From Diplocarpon mali (Eukaryota; Ascomycota; Leotiomycetes; Helotiales; Drepanopezizaceae), in the NCBI GenBank assembly GCA_024741835.1, contig JAENRP010000170.1, forward strand, positions 23,805 to 87,804: 64,000 nt of DNA, in the 5' to 3' direction. Below, piece by piece: positions 45,617-56,779 of this stretch. Numbering within the stretch: the stretch's first letter is position 1; each line of letters begins with the position of its first letter. The position numbers and the translations under genes were made by a program. Below the pieces are notes generated by a model. It did no database searches and was not told the DNA's origin. It saw only the letters and a program-made list of their open reading frames with translations.

Positions 45617-46640
45617 AGAAGCACCTGCAAGGCGGCGAAGAGAAGAGGCGTTGGTGAGGGAGACCGAGGAGATCTCGGTCGGGTCGGGGAGGAGGTCTGG
45701 GATAGCTAGCAGGTGTGGGCAGACGGATTCACGGAATCCTTGCGATCGAGCGAGAGGCAGAGACGGCGACAAGAGCTGGTGGTTTCGGGGAGAGGAAGTG
45801 GTCGTGAGTGATGGCCGTCCCCGTCACCGTCCCCGTCACCGCCTTTAAGCTCGGGGCTCGTCAAGACCGGTGTGGGGCGAGTCACGGCCATGCTCGGTGG
45901 TCAGACCGTGAGGTGGTTTGGGGGACAGAGAGGAACAGGCGGACAGCTGCGAAGCTGCGAGACTACAGTGCACGAACTTCCGCAGATCTGGATCAGTTGA
46001 TTCGGAGGGTGCTGGGATCCATCTCTTCCACGGCTGGCCGCCACAGGAGCCTGGAGCCTCGTGTTGCGGGCCCTCTCCATTCCCCCGTCACAGCTCGTCC
46101 GGACAAGCTGGGGAGCGCCGAAACAGTCCCTGGGGAAGTAGGTAGACCCATCGGCACCCACTGTACAAGAAAAAGAAAAGTCCCCTCGCAGTTACACGTA
46201 AACCCCAAACCCTGGAGTCGAGAAAGCCAGCTGGATCCTTCGTTGGAGAAGCGCAAAGCCTCGACTCTCAGTGTCCGATCTCTGTCCTCGCTCTCCTCAG
46301 ACCTCCGCAGATGCCCGAGAGCCATCTATCGCTTCTCTGCTATCCATCCCATCCATCACTGCCCCCAGCGGGGAGGATCCTGTCCTCGCGCCCGCTGCAA
46401 GCCAGAGCCGTCATTGATTGCCAGGAAGGGATGCTTCCGGGTAGCAGGAACAACGATCGCGAGGCAGCCGATAACCCGTCCTCATCCCCCCCACCCCAAG
46501 TCATAACCGATGCCATAGTCCCATGGCCTGGGCTCTGCTGGTCCCGACGGCAATCAATAAGGCCACCTCCATGGCGGGTACTCGTAGGCTCCCGCTTGCG
46601 TAGAGGAAGTTGCCTTCCGCTGTCGATTCTCTCGGACACA

Positions 46641-46692
46641 CCTGGACCTGGACTTGGACTTGGACCTGGACCTGGACCTGGACCTGGACCTC
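46641..46692 (+). repeat. Hexanucleotide tandem repeat (ACCTGG)n
   Basis: About eight units of ACCTGG with two ACTTGG variants. It opens long artefactual frames on both strands (Pro-Gly or Val-Gln dipeptides). Confidence 0.85.
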
Positions 46693-47314
46693 AAGGCGGC
46701 AGGTTGCACTCCCAGACCGGCCGGTGCTCCTTAGAGCCAGCGTCTCCATGTGATTCGTGGAACTCGCTTCACAGCCGCAGTTGATTCACGCGTCGACCAC
46801 ACAGGCGAGGGCTTGGTCACGCAAACCTTCCCCAGTCAAACTTTGCACGTCAAAATCCAGCAATCGTCGGATGGTCATATCTCTAACAACTACCTGCGAC
46901 TACGACTACTGCGATAACTGCTGCTACTCTACCCGCCACAGCGCCAAGGTGAACGCTCGACGGATACCTGACATGAACCTCTCTAAAACGACAATGATGA
47001 AGAAGTACCGTCGCGCAGTATAGATACTCAAACGCAACAGCTGAAAAGCGGCTAGCCGTATGTGACCAGGGGCACCTGCGAGAACCATACCCCCTAGTAT
47101 GGCTATCGGCCATGGAGTTTCCCATAGACGTCCTTGATCCCTTCAGTGGTGATCCGGACACACCGATGTTCTTTCCACGCAGGGTAGTGCCAAAGAGGAG
47201 ATACCAAAAGACGCCCCCGAAATGCAGAACGAGAGCTCATCGTGGCCCCGGTAAGCTCGCCGAAAGAATTAAAAGGAACCCAACAGATGGTGAGATGACC
47301 CACCACTCAATATC

Positions 47315-49519
47315 TCACTGCTGTGGGTAGTATACGAGACCTTGGTGTTGGGTCTGGGGGTAATAGAATCCATCAGGACTGGGTGTCATCATTCCTCCCA
47401 TTCCAACGACTCCGCCCACTGGCGGCATCGGGTAAGAAGGTGGGGGCGGTTGGTATGCGGGAAGTGTGGCAACCGCGGGGATTTGTGCCGCATCGTAGTA
47501 GTACACCATACCGTTAACCTCTTGAGCCACCAAGTTCGCAACACCAGCTTGTGAGCCCGAGACATCCGGTTGCTGAGGTTGCACCAACGGCTGAGGTGCC
47601 TGCTGCTGCTGCTGCTGCTGGGGTACGAATGGCGGCGCAGCGGGAGATTGGCTGTAGCCGGGCGGATAGTAGTACCCATGCGGTGGCGGCATGGCGCCGT
47701 ATGGGTTTTGTGAGTAGTAGTTCTGTGGTTGTTGCTGGTACGGGTTTGGTTGGAACGGCTGGGCGTGGATGGCACGTTCTGGAATCTGGGAAAGGGGCGT
47801 CCCGGTGGAGGCCTGACTTGGGTACGAGGGGTTTCGAGAATGAGGCATGTAGCTGTTTCCATTGACTTGAAGGGGAACCTGTTGGTGGAAGGGTTGCTGG
47901 TCTTGCTGTGGAGGGTTGAACTGGACAGTTGCTGGGGTCTCAAAGTCAGCGACTGAAACGGCCTTCTGGGGTCTAGGTTGGTGCATTGGAATCGGGTTTG
48001 GGCGATTCTCGCGCAAGGTTGGCTTTTGAGGAAGAGGGTAGGCTTGTGGTCGCGGCAGATCATCGACAGAATCCGGAGGGGGCTCGTATGGGGACCTCTC
48101 GTCTGCGGATTGCTGGGGCTGAGGCTGGGCAGACTGGCTCGCTGGGGGCAGCTTCACAACAGGAACCGGCAGAGATGGATCCATAGGGATCTGCTGTCGG
48201 GACATGGCGGAACCGGTTGGCGATGCTAAATGGTCCCGGGTAACCTCTCGTGCCAAAGATGAGCGGCGGCTCATAGCGACACTCGGAGAGTAAGCGCTGC
48301 CCAAAACGCTGCCTCCATATACGCTGGTCCGTCTCGAGTAACCGCCGACTGAGCCAAGAGCCGTCCTTCCTCGGCCACGCCCGCCAAAGCCTTGTTGGTT
48401 TGGCCTCATGGCGCGAGGTATGAAGATGAACGACCTGTCAACAGCAGGATAGATATAGCGAGGAGGATGGTCCGGAAGGGAAATTCGGACTGGCTTGTCT
48501 CGTCGGAGAGGGGGGCGGTGGTCTGGCAGACGAGTGTATTGCTTGACTGCGATGCCGGGAAACACCAGCGGCTTGTCCATGCTCGGTAAGAAGGCACGTA
48601 TCTGAACATTGCCAATGTGCTTTGTGACTGACAAGGCCCTGTTGGGGGGAGCGGAGTTTGAAGTGCTAATGGGAACCCGCGATGACATGTGGGAAGCTCC
48701 ATGTGCATAGGGCCGTGCCTGGAAGTTTCGAGGAGACGGTTCACTGATGACCTCGTGCATGTCGTGAGTCCAAGGCGCATCGGTGGGCTCGTAAACCTGA
48801 GGCATTTGGCTTGTTAATGTTAGTGACTGGCTGCTAGAATCGAGAAATCGATACACTGACCTGGATGGTGCAAATGGTCCCCCGACGCCAGGTCTTCCTT
48901 GACCTCGACCCCTACCAAAAGGCCGGAAGCCGTTCGCCGCCGGCCCAGAGTGACGGTGATCATGCATGAAGAAGGCTCCCCGGTTCGGCACAAAAGCGGG
49001 ATCCGCATCCCGCTTCTTCTTGTATTCCTCGTGTTCCCGCCGTCGGCGCTCATGTGGTTGCTCCGGTGGGCGGTCCATCTGAGCATTGGAATCCACAACA
49101 GCTGGTGACGGGATCCGAATCTCCTCGACCTGCCCCGGATCCTCGTACTGTAATTCCTCCGCAGAACCATCACGGTCAGATATCTTGAGGCCATTCAACA
49201 TCATATCCATATCACTGGTCCCGTTCCCGTTGGTACGCGGCTGCCGGGATTTTGCTGCAACGCCGTTGCTCGAAGTTCCCTTGTCATCGTGGGGCAGCCT
49301 CTGTCTACTCCCTCTGGCCCTCGGCGAGTCGGGGGATTCAGCAGGAGCCGCTCCCAAAGTGCTGACCTCGTCACTCTCGTGGGTGTCATCTTCTTCACTC
49401 AACAGCGACCCCTCACTGGAATCGTCATCTATCCCGGCGTCCAGAGCTCCTTCCTCATCGCCCTCGTCCTCAACCCGTCGTCGACTTGCAGCTAAATCCT
49501 TCCTTGGCCGGTGACCCAT
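47315..49519 (-). CDS. Barentsz/CASC3 (Btz) domain protein
   Basis: The open frame from Met at 49519 codes for 734 residues unspliced, or 717 if the 51-nt intron at 48810-48860 is removed. Residues 1-150 are acidic and Ser-rich. A Btz/SELOR-type block follows: EHEEYKKKRDADPAFVPNRG and AFFMHDHR (about 162-189), then a Gly/Arg-rich stretch and, after the candidate intron, EPTDAPWTHDMHEVI. In animals this module binds eIF4AIII in the exon junction complex. The remaining 450 residues are Pro/Gln-rich and disordered, with a polyQ run and many Tyr/Pro repeats typical of RNA-granule proteins. Role in splicing-coupled mRNA control is inferred from the domain. Met at 49519 was preferred to the upstream end of the open frame because MGHRPRKDL begins the acidic family-like N-terminus. 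Confidence 0.85.
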   Translation of the reverse strand: MGHRPRKDLAASRRRVEDEGDEEGALDAGIDDDSSEGSLLSEEDDTHESDEVSTLGAAPAESPDSPRARGSRQRLPHDDKGTSSNGVAAKSRQPRTNGNGTSDMDMMLNGLKISDRDGSAEELQYEDPGQVEEIRIPSPAVVDSNAQMDRPPEQPHERRRREHEEYKKKRDADPAFVPNRGAFFMHDHRHSGPAANGFRPFGRGRGQGRPGVGGPFAPSRSVYRFLDSSSQSLTLTSQMPQVYEPTDAPWTHDMHEVISEPSPRNFQARPYAHGASHMSSRVPISTSNSAPPNRALSVTKHIGNVQIRAFLPSMDKPLVFPGIAVKQYTRLPDHRPPLRRDKPVRISLPDHPPRYIYPAVDRSFIFIPRAMRPNQQGFGGRGRGRTALGSVGGYSRRTSVYGGSVLGSAYSPSVAMSRRSSLAREVTRDHLASPTGSAMSRQQIPMDPSLPVPVVKLPPASQSAQPQPQQSADERSPYEPPPDSVDDLPRPQAYPLPQKPTLRENRPNPIPMHQPRPQKAVSVADFETPATVQFNPPQQDQQPFHQQVPLQVNGNSYMPHSRNPSYPSQASTGTPLSQIPERAIHAQPFQPNPYQQQPQNYYSQNPYGAMPPPHGYYYPPGYSQSPAAPPFVPQQQQQQQAPQPLVQPQQPDVSGSQAGVANLVAQEVNGMVYYYDAAQIPAVATLPAYQPPPPSYPMPPVGGVVGMGGMMTPSPDGFYYPQTQHQGLVYYPQQ
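48810..48860 (-). other. Candidate 51-nt intron without stop codons in the Btz gene
   Basis: On the minus strand the segment begins GTCAGT, has a CTAAC branch word about 12 nt from its end and finishes AACAAG. Removing it joins GGPFAPS to SQMPQVYEPTD in frame. Because its length is a multiple of three and it has no in-frame stop, retention would insert 17 residues between the two conserved Btz blocks rather than kill the message. Confidence 0.65.
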
Positions 49520-51581
49520 GGTGAGGAAGTATGCGGGCTGTCGTTCGAGATGCGACGGGTTGTCGGGCGGGCGAAGGCAATCGAAGGGGGCAAGACTTGG
49601 TGACAGATCATGCAGTATTCGCGTTCGTTTCGGACGGGGAGATATACCGCCCGCGGCAAGTAAGGTTAGGTGGCGACGGGCCTGCTTGACAGAGCGAGGA
49701 TATACAGTCTGAAAGGGCGACACCTGCACGCCGCTGAGCAAGGTTGGGAAGCAGAGAGGATGTGGTTTCGAAATTTAGCGGAGACCGGAGACTGGAGGGC
49801 TTGGGAGGTACTTGCTCGCGCAGGGGTGCTGCTCACCCTCCGAACACGCTAGGACCGAAGCGGACAAGAATCTGGGGGTAAGAGCAAATCAACAGTCCAC
49901 GGAACACTCTGCTCTGCTCTGCAGTCCATGGCAGTCAAAAGGACCTCATCCCCCATGTGTGACTGGATCTTCGTTTCTGCAATCACTTTGCTCTGGAACC
50001 ACGGCATCCCCACTGCTCTACGATGAGACTTTTCCCCACCGCAGAAATCCCATCCCTCGTACAGCACCCGCACACTCCAAGATCAACATCAGCGAGATCG
50101 AGAATCAAGATGTCATGGCTGTCTTAGCGTACGGAGTAGCATTCGAGAGGATCTCTGCTCCGAGCACCACCAGTGCACGTGGGTGGTTTCTAGAACGGAA
50201 GGAAACCTCCCACCTGGTCTCAATGACATGCCTCCCCCCTCCCCCCCCCCTATTGACCCTTGCCGGGATATCTCAAAGACGACGCCCGCCGTCGTGCATC
50301 GGTCCTCTTTTTCCACTACCTACCATGAGCTTGCGGTGGCCGGTCCCACCGGTCTTTGGCCGGACGAACAACACCACCGCCCAAACTCTCCAGCCGGCGG
50401 CATGGCTTTATCAGGTGAGAGCGTCTGCTAGGATGCAGCATAGCTTTAGACCCCGTGACCGGCCGTCTGCTTCGCTTACCTGATGGTGATATGTCCTTCC
50501 TTTGCTTCAGTTATCTTGACATGTTATGACTACCATTTTATCTACTTGGCTGCGATCCAGGCTCTACATTGAAGTTCGGTACGTTATACTAGGACGGGCG
50601 AGGCCCTTCTCCGTTCTCCTGCGATCGCCACATTCGCCTCTGATCGCTTATCCTCTCCTTGAAACCTTCATAGATCACTCACTCTGATATTTCCTACCCT
50701 GGCAATCTCGCTGACATCCTGTGTATACACGTGAATCCACTGAATCATCGTCACAGCTCTCTGGTGCTTCGTCAATCTTCTTAATCATTCTTGATGGAGC
50801 AGCAATACGCTGATCTTAAGATATCTAATCCCAGCCATGACTTGCCGAGATAAGCCGAGAAAACTCTCTATCCAGCGCACGCAACAACCCGCTCAGATTG
50901 CTGTGGGTGGAACCAGTTCCAACCTTCCAGCACCAATGCAATCCTCATCGCCGTTAACGAAAGACCGAAGAGTTGGTGCGAGAGTAGTGTTTTTTGCTGG
51001 TCGCATTCATTGGATTATATAACGTACGTAATGCCACAATACCATGCCCTATTGCACTCCTCTTTCTGTCGTCTCATCTCGCAGATCATTTAAGATGCCT
51101 CGTACCCCAACGCCAGCAAAAGCTCCCAAGCCGAAGCGAACTATTCCAGTCCTGCCAGCCAACCCCGAGCGCCAGTTAGGATATGGACTGCATGCGTGTA
51201 TGGTGCCATCTACCGTATGTACAAAAGTAGGAAGAAAAAGTCAGCAGCCCCGCACGGAAGACCGGCATGCGGAGAGCAGCAGAGCTGAAAGTGACACGCA
51301 AGAGAATGACTATGATACATCGATGAAAAGGACGCGGCCGTTCAGTGGTCGATAGCATTTCCCAGAACGCCAGTGTGTACTCTGCAAGGCCAGCACCGAA
51401 GTCCGTGGCGAGATCCCTGGCAGCTGTGAGGTGATGGGGCGATCATAACCGAATGGAATCCGGCTGAGGCCATGATACACGACTAGTGGTAGGTTCGTCG
51501 CCCGAGCTCCTCGTTAAATCTCCTTTTTGTGCGCCAAGAAAAACTTTTGACCCAGCCCATATCATACATCACGAGGTACGA
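49520..51581. other. Intergenic, nothing recognised
   Basis: Upstream of the Btz gene and downstream of the bZIP gene. A 223-codon plus-strand frame (49812-50483) is Pro/Ser-rich without a domain and is contradicted by frames on the other strand. The 51.05-51.36 kb stretch contains a 103-codon frame with Lys/Pro-rich start, also unrecognised. Confidence 0.4.
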
Positions 51582-53340
51582 CTATGACTCCCGTCTTTGC
51601 TGGTAGGCCTGGTTGGCCATCAGCTGCTGCTGTGGCTGCTGCTGCTGCTGCTGCTGCTGCTGTGAGTTGTTCAAGGGGCCGATTCCATAAGGATGCAAGT
51701 GGGAATTCCCGAAACCACTATCAACGAGTTGCTGAATACCACCGTTACTCAGACCTTGGCTGTGAGAGACAGAGCAGTCCTTGTGGGCTGTCAGGAGGGT
51801 CTTCAGGTTGAGGAGCTCTTCCCGCAGCCCCTGGATGCAGTGGGTGAGGTTTTCGTTCTCCGCAGCATACATCTCTACCTTGTGCTGCAGGTTTGCAAGC
51901 CACTGCTTCTTGCGTTGTCGGCACTTGAGGGCAGCGATTCTGCGTTCGAGCTTAGCTTGAGGTTGGAAGCACTGCAGCGTGATTGCTTACCTGTTGCGTT
52001 CAAGGAAGTTCTTCCGCTTTTCATCATCAGTCATCTTCTTTCCATTCGCGTGATATTCCTCCTTGTTCATGTCCAACTCCTCCTCGGAAAGTTGATCCAT
52101 GTCGACTGGATTACCGTTGTTGGCCTTGGACTTCTTGGTGACGGGAGCCCTGGCAGGTTGATCGTTCCCCTTGCGTCGGCCGTTACCGTTCGCTGGAGTC
52201 TCGGGAGCAGATCTCTTGCCCTTGGTTCGGGTTTTCGGTTTGTTCGAGTGTTCTTCTTCGGACAAGCCACCACTCATTTCACGACCGGACTGGGTGCTGA
52301 TCGATCCCCCATTGCGGTGGGCCATGTGGGGAGATGGTTCTTGTTGTTGGCTCAATTGCTGTATCTGGACGACGGCCTGAGGCGCAACAGTGTAGGGGTT
52401 CGTTTGCTGAGGGCCGTTGGATTGCTGGGCGAGCATGAAAAGGCCGTTGGCAGCGTCGTTCGTCTCGTCAAAGTTCCCGGGAAGCTGTGGAGGCTTGACG
52501 TCCATGGTCATCATAGGGTCTACCGGTTGCGACGTGATATTGGGGAGGTTTACGCCGTTGGGCCTGGTGCGCCGTTCGGCTGCGGCGGCTATAGCGGAAC
52601 GTGCAAATTCCGCTGCGCCTGGGGTGGTTAGGCCTTGACCTGATCCTATCAAACGATCGAGGTACGATGTAGTACTCGGACTCGGCTCAGCGAACATCGA
52701 GCCACTGCCGCCGGGGGTCAGGCCAGATCTCATACCCGATTCGTTCGGTGTAGGGAATCCGCCTCGCATATGATTGTTGCCAAAGTAGTCGTCTTCCTTT
52801 GTAGGGCCCGGAAGCATGGCAGGGCTCAGAGGACCCGTGCGCAAGCCTCCATTGACGCCCCAGAAACTTCCCGACGTCAGAGATGCGACCGATGGCAGGA
52901 GCTTGCTGCCGCCCGGGGTTGTGAGCCCTGATCCGAGAGCAGCCTGGCCCCCCGCGAAAGAGAAGTCGAATGGGTTCGTCTCGATGTTCAGCGCGTGGTT
53001 TTGCGAGAAATAGTCTGGCGCGCTGACAGCCACAGCAGGTCGTGGCGGGGGAGCAAGAGGCTCTGCATTTGTCGGCTCGTTCTTGACTTCGGGCGCGGGA
53101 TCCGACACTGCTGGGTTCGGTTAGCATGTGTCCGTTTGATGGCGGAGACCAGTGTCGCGACCCGAGATGGATGCAACCTTGAGAGGGGGGTGGGGAGGGG
53201 GAGGATGCGGTCGACACAGGAGATGTCGCGAGGGTGGAGTTGAACTACCTACCAGTGATGGATGGAAGGTCAGCGTTAGGTCGGACGGGCGATCTCGTGC
53301 TCGCCTCCTTTGCACGTTCTTTCTTTCCTGGGAGAGACAT
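51582..53340 (-). CDS. atfA: AtfA/Atf1-type bZIP transcription factor
   Basis: Three exons (53340-53253, 53107-51991, 51939-51582) give 520 residues. The last intron (51 nt) splits Arg402 inside the DNA-binding basic region: NFLERNR joins IAALKCRQRKKQWLANLQ, the NR-x-AA-x-K-C-R signature of ATF/CREB-type bZIP proteins. The zipper follows (VEMYAAENENLTHCIQGL and REELLNLKTLLTAHKDC). The N-terminal half has the Ser/Pro and Gly-rich activation segments of fungal AtfA (GLTTPGGSKLLPSV, SGLTPGGSGSMF) and the C-terminal tail has a polyQ run coded by CAG repeats (plus-strand CTG, 51624-51662). AtfA acts downstream of the Hog1/Sty1 MAP kinase in stress responses and spore tolerance. Role is from the family. 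The leader upstream of 53340 is long and low-complexity. Confidence 0.93.
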
Positions 53341-56300
53341 GATTTGAGTGAGACTCTCGCGTGGGGTGGCAGGGCGATGGCGATGATGTTGTTGTTGTTG
53401 CAAGTATGACGTTTTGGATCTGCACCGGCACAGCTAAGACTGGTTTGGATGGCGGTTCCTGGGCGCAGGAGGACTCGATACACCGCGATGTAGCACGGTG
53501 CAGTGCGGTACGGCGCGGTGCAGAGTGCGGTCAAGCTCGAGAGCGAAGGCGAGGGGCGGTGATGACGTTGGGAGTCGAGGCGGCGGTGGTGATGACGCAG
53601 GTTGGAACTGAGACTCGTTAATTTACAGGCGCGGCCAGCCACTTCTGCTGCATCTGCAACATACCACTCGCTGTCCTGCAACCTCGCGTTCAACACGGCC
53701 TGTTCGAACGACTGCAGATATAATCTCGAGCGATCCCTCGCCCACACTTTCGAATGGGGAGGGGCACTTGCTTGGTGCGACGGAGGATTGCGATGTGAGG
53801 AATGGCTATTGAGGTTCGAGGTCGAGAGGGGGGGGAAGGGGTATGTAATTAATTGGTGTTGGGGAAGGGGGGGGGTTGAGGCGAGGCGAGGCGGTGGACA
53901 CACAGCTGCAAGTGCGCAAGCTCACGGGGGAGAGAGTGGGAATTCTCTTGCAAACTTGGGGGGGAGGGGGGGTTAGAAGCTCACGGAGGCACCAGCGAGA
54001 GAAACGGTGATCCAGAGGCAGGAGAGTATGGGACGATGGTTTTCTTCGTTGGCCTCGGATGTGGTGATGAGAGAGGATATGACGTCTGGCTGGGATGAAG
54101 AGGAAACTCTGCGTCGGGGTGGGCGTTGTGGTGAGTAGTATGGTGGTGTGTTGTGGTGTGATGAGGTGTGGATGTGGTGAGGTGTGGTGAGGTGTGGTGC
54201 GGTGCTCTCCTCCTTGTTCCAAGGTCGAGGTCGAAGTGACGGATCAGGTGAGTTTCTGCGAAGATGCTCTCGCCCCGACAAAGAGGAGCACCGAAGGCAC
54301 GCTGCTCTCGTTCCGGCCAGCCTCAATCGACGGTCTCGTCTGAAGCTGGACCAACCGACCCAAAGCTTAGTTACGGCCGTCACTTGGCCCGACTGGACTG
54401 GGCCGGACTTGCTTGGATGGAGCAAAAGCGAGGCTGCGGATCGGTGGTGATGGTGGTGGTGGTGTTGGAGATGGAGGGATTCGGAATGTTCGAAGATGAC
54501 GCAGAGAATGTCGTCACTGGAAAGATGAATTGGTCGGGGGGGGGGGAGACTGCACCTAATAAAAGGCAGGCGAACATTGAAGCCAATTCGCCGACTCGCC
54601 GCGGAGATTGTCTGTGCGCTGTCTGAGTCGGAGCCGAGCCAATCAGCAGCGAGCCCAGACAATTACTTCGCACCATGGCGCCCATGCCCGAAACGAGCCC
54701 GTTGTTCTTCCGGGCGGTCGCAAATCAAGCTCACCGTCGACAGAAGCATCGACTAAGGGCGGCCAGGCACGCTTATGATCGTTTTTTCATCTACCGACAA
54801 TAGCTGACACCTGGCACGAGAACTTACTACCTCCCCAAGCACACCCAGCGCCGAACCGGATTGTCGTTGCAGGCTCGCAAAGCACCTCTATTCGCAAGCT
54901 GTCAGAGCCCTTGAGATGTCGGGTTTTCCTCTCGCGCATTCCTTCTTCCTCTCCTAACAACCTCTTTACCGCTTCTTCTCGGTCCGCGGTGGTGGGGAGG
55001 CCGGAACTGACGATTGACTACCCACCGCTGGCTCAAGTAGAACCCAAGTTGCTCGTTCGACCCCGAGGACTTTTCTCCATCCTCTGACTAATCGCAGGCT
55101 GACACTCTCAAGGAGCATTGCAAGTCTGTGATATCATCCCCACCCCCCCCCCCAATTTAGCTTCTTCATCCAGCGCACGAAAAAAAGAAAAACAAATCAG
55201 CAGCATCCTCGTTACCGAGTACCTGTCTTTCAAAACACTCGGACAACGTCACAACAGCCCAGCCGTGGTTCGTACAGCTAGCTATATCCCGCAATTTCTC
55301 CTCTTCCTCAGCATGCACTGCGACTTGCGTGGTTGATACAACGGGCTAGCGACGTGATACTAAACCTGGTAGCGGCTCAACTCGACCATCTCAAGGTACA
55401 AAATGTCGAATCCGAAACTTGCAGCGACGTCGCGAGCAATCGATAATTGATTGTGTCCCAAACCATACCGGGGCTTTCGTGCTAGCTCCCCAGAAAGGCT
55501 GAACTCAGGATTCATTTCACTAGCTGAGTTGTCCGGTCGTCTTGGAAGGTCCATCTAGACACTATCCCCCGGCTGCAATGTTCTCGAGCCCACAAGTGTT
55601 CTACTGGGTTCCCCCTAGCCCCCTACCAAGCATTATCAGGAGAGCTGTGCTCGCCGATTCCCAAGAATGACAAGCTTTGCCAAGCTACTCGAGGTGGATG
55701 CATACCGCAAGACGCTGAGAAGAAGAGGACTCCACTATTATAGATCTCAGGAAAAGGCTGCCCACCCAAGCACGGCCTCGACCTCTAGAAAGCGCCAATG
55801 GCACCATCGAGGTCCGGTCCTTTTGGTAGGGGAGCTTAAGTGGCACAACCCTCCGATATCCTGCGGGGAGGGGAAGAAGAAGAAGAAATAAAAAAGAAGA
55901 ACAAACGGTTGCCTCGATGGTCAACGCATTGCGTGATGGGAAATACGTCCTATGGTTGTGTGACGGAACCTTTTGCTTAGGGGCTCATTTATGCTGTGGT
56001 GGACTTTGGCTACGGGATTGTTGTAATTCGTCCAAACCTGATATATTAGGGCTGGCGTTTGGGTGCTAGAGAAGTATTGTTGAGAAATTTGGAGATGATT
56101 AGACCAGTAGCTTTCGTACTCGTTAAGTAGGCTCAGCGCAGAGGACCGCAAGAGTGTGGTGAGATGTCTCTTCTGCCAATAGCCGAGTCTTGACAGCCGT
56201 GGTAAAAATAACCTCGAAGCACCCCCACCCTTATTTTCTTTTTCCCTCTGAAGGGAATGCAATCACTCCAAAATATTTACCGAGGATCCAAAAAAAGACG

Positions 56301-56779
56301 AGCAGACACGTGGTAAAGCATTCTACAGAGCACGGTACAGTACAGCCCAACATAATTCACGAGGGCGTGACATGATGTTTTACAACCATTCCTCAGATGT
56401 CGAGATCACAGCGCGAAAATCAAGGGAGATCGCCGATCGAGGCCAATTGCGGGAGAAGAGTCACAATGCGCAAGTGACCACGTTTTTGGAATGCTGTAAT
56501 CAAAGAAAACGCCCTAGGGGATATAACATGGATATATCAAGTGGAGGAAGAGATATCCATCTCGCTACCCGAGATTACATTACTTAGGTAATACGGCAAA
56601 CGGTAGAGGCAAGTTCTCGAGGTTCCGTACGCCATCACGATTCCCCGCGTTTGCAGGGGTGCTGCACCTCGGCTTCACAGACGGAGCTCACATACGATTA
56701 CCTGGAGGCTCGGCACTCAACTCCATCACAACCACGACTCTCTTTTCTTCATTGGATTTGCAAGTAACCCAAACTCACA
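53341..56779. other. Intergenic between divergent bZIP and GST-like genes
   Basis: A large shared upstream region. It is pyrimidine/purine-skewed, with GTGGT-rich repeats near 54.13-54.20 kb, GGT repeats near 54.45 kb and poly-G/poly-C runs. Long frames on the minus strand at 53.1-54.7 kb (up to 260 codons) are His/Pro/Ser-rich low-complexity translations. They more likely represent the untranslated leader of the bZIP gene than proteins. Confidence 0.45.

Larger units (their letters stand above)
45134..47314. other. Intergenic with simple repeats
   Basis: Lies upstream of the Nbr1-like gene and downstream of the Barentsz-domain gene. It contains TTTTCGG heptamer repeats (45587-45616), CCCCGTCACCGT repeats near 45815-45840 and ACCTGG hexamers (46641-46692). 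A 232-codon plus-strand frame (45808-46506) has low-complexity composition, competing frames on the other strand and no recognisable domain, so it is not called. Confidence 0.45.

Noticed and set aside
45808..46506. 232-codon plus-strand frame upstream of the Nbr1-like gene
   Set aside because: Arg/Ser/Pro-rich with no domain, and similar-sized frames are open on the other strand.
51693..52631. 312-codon plus-strand open frame
   Set aside because: Antisense to the AtfA-type bZIP gene; no domain of its own.
53973..54662. 229-codon minus-strand frame with poly-His
   Set aside because: Low-complexity translation of GGT/GTG repeats upstream of the bZIP gene; no domain or splice support.
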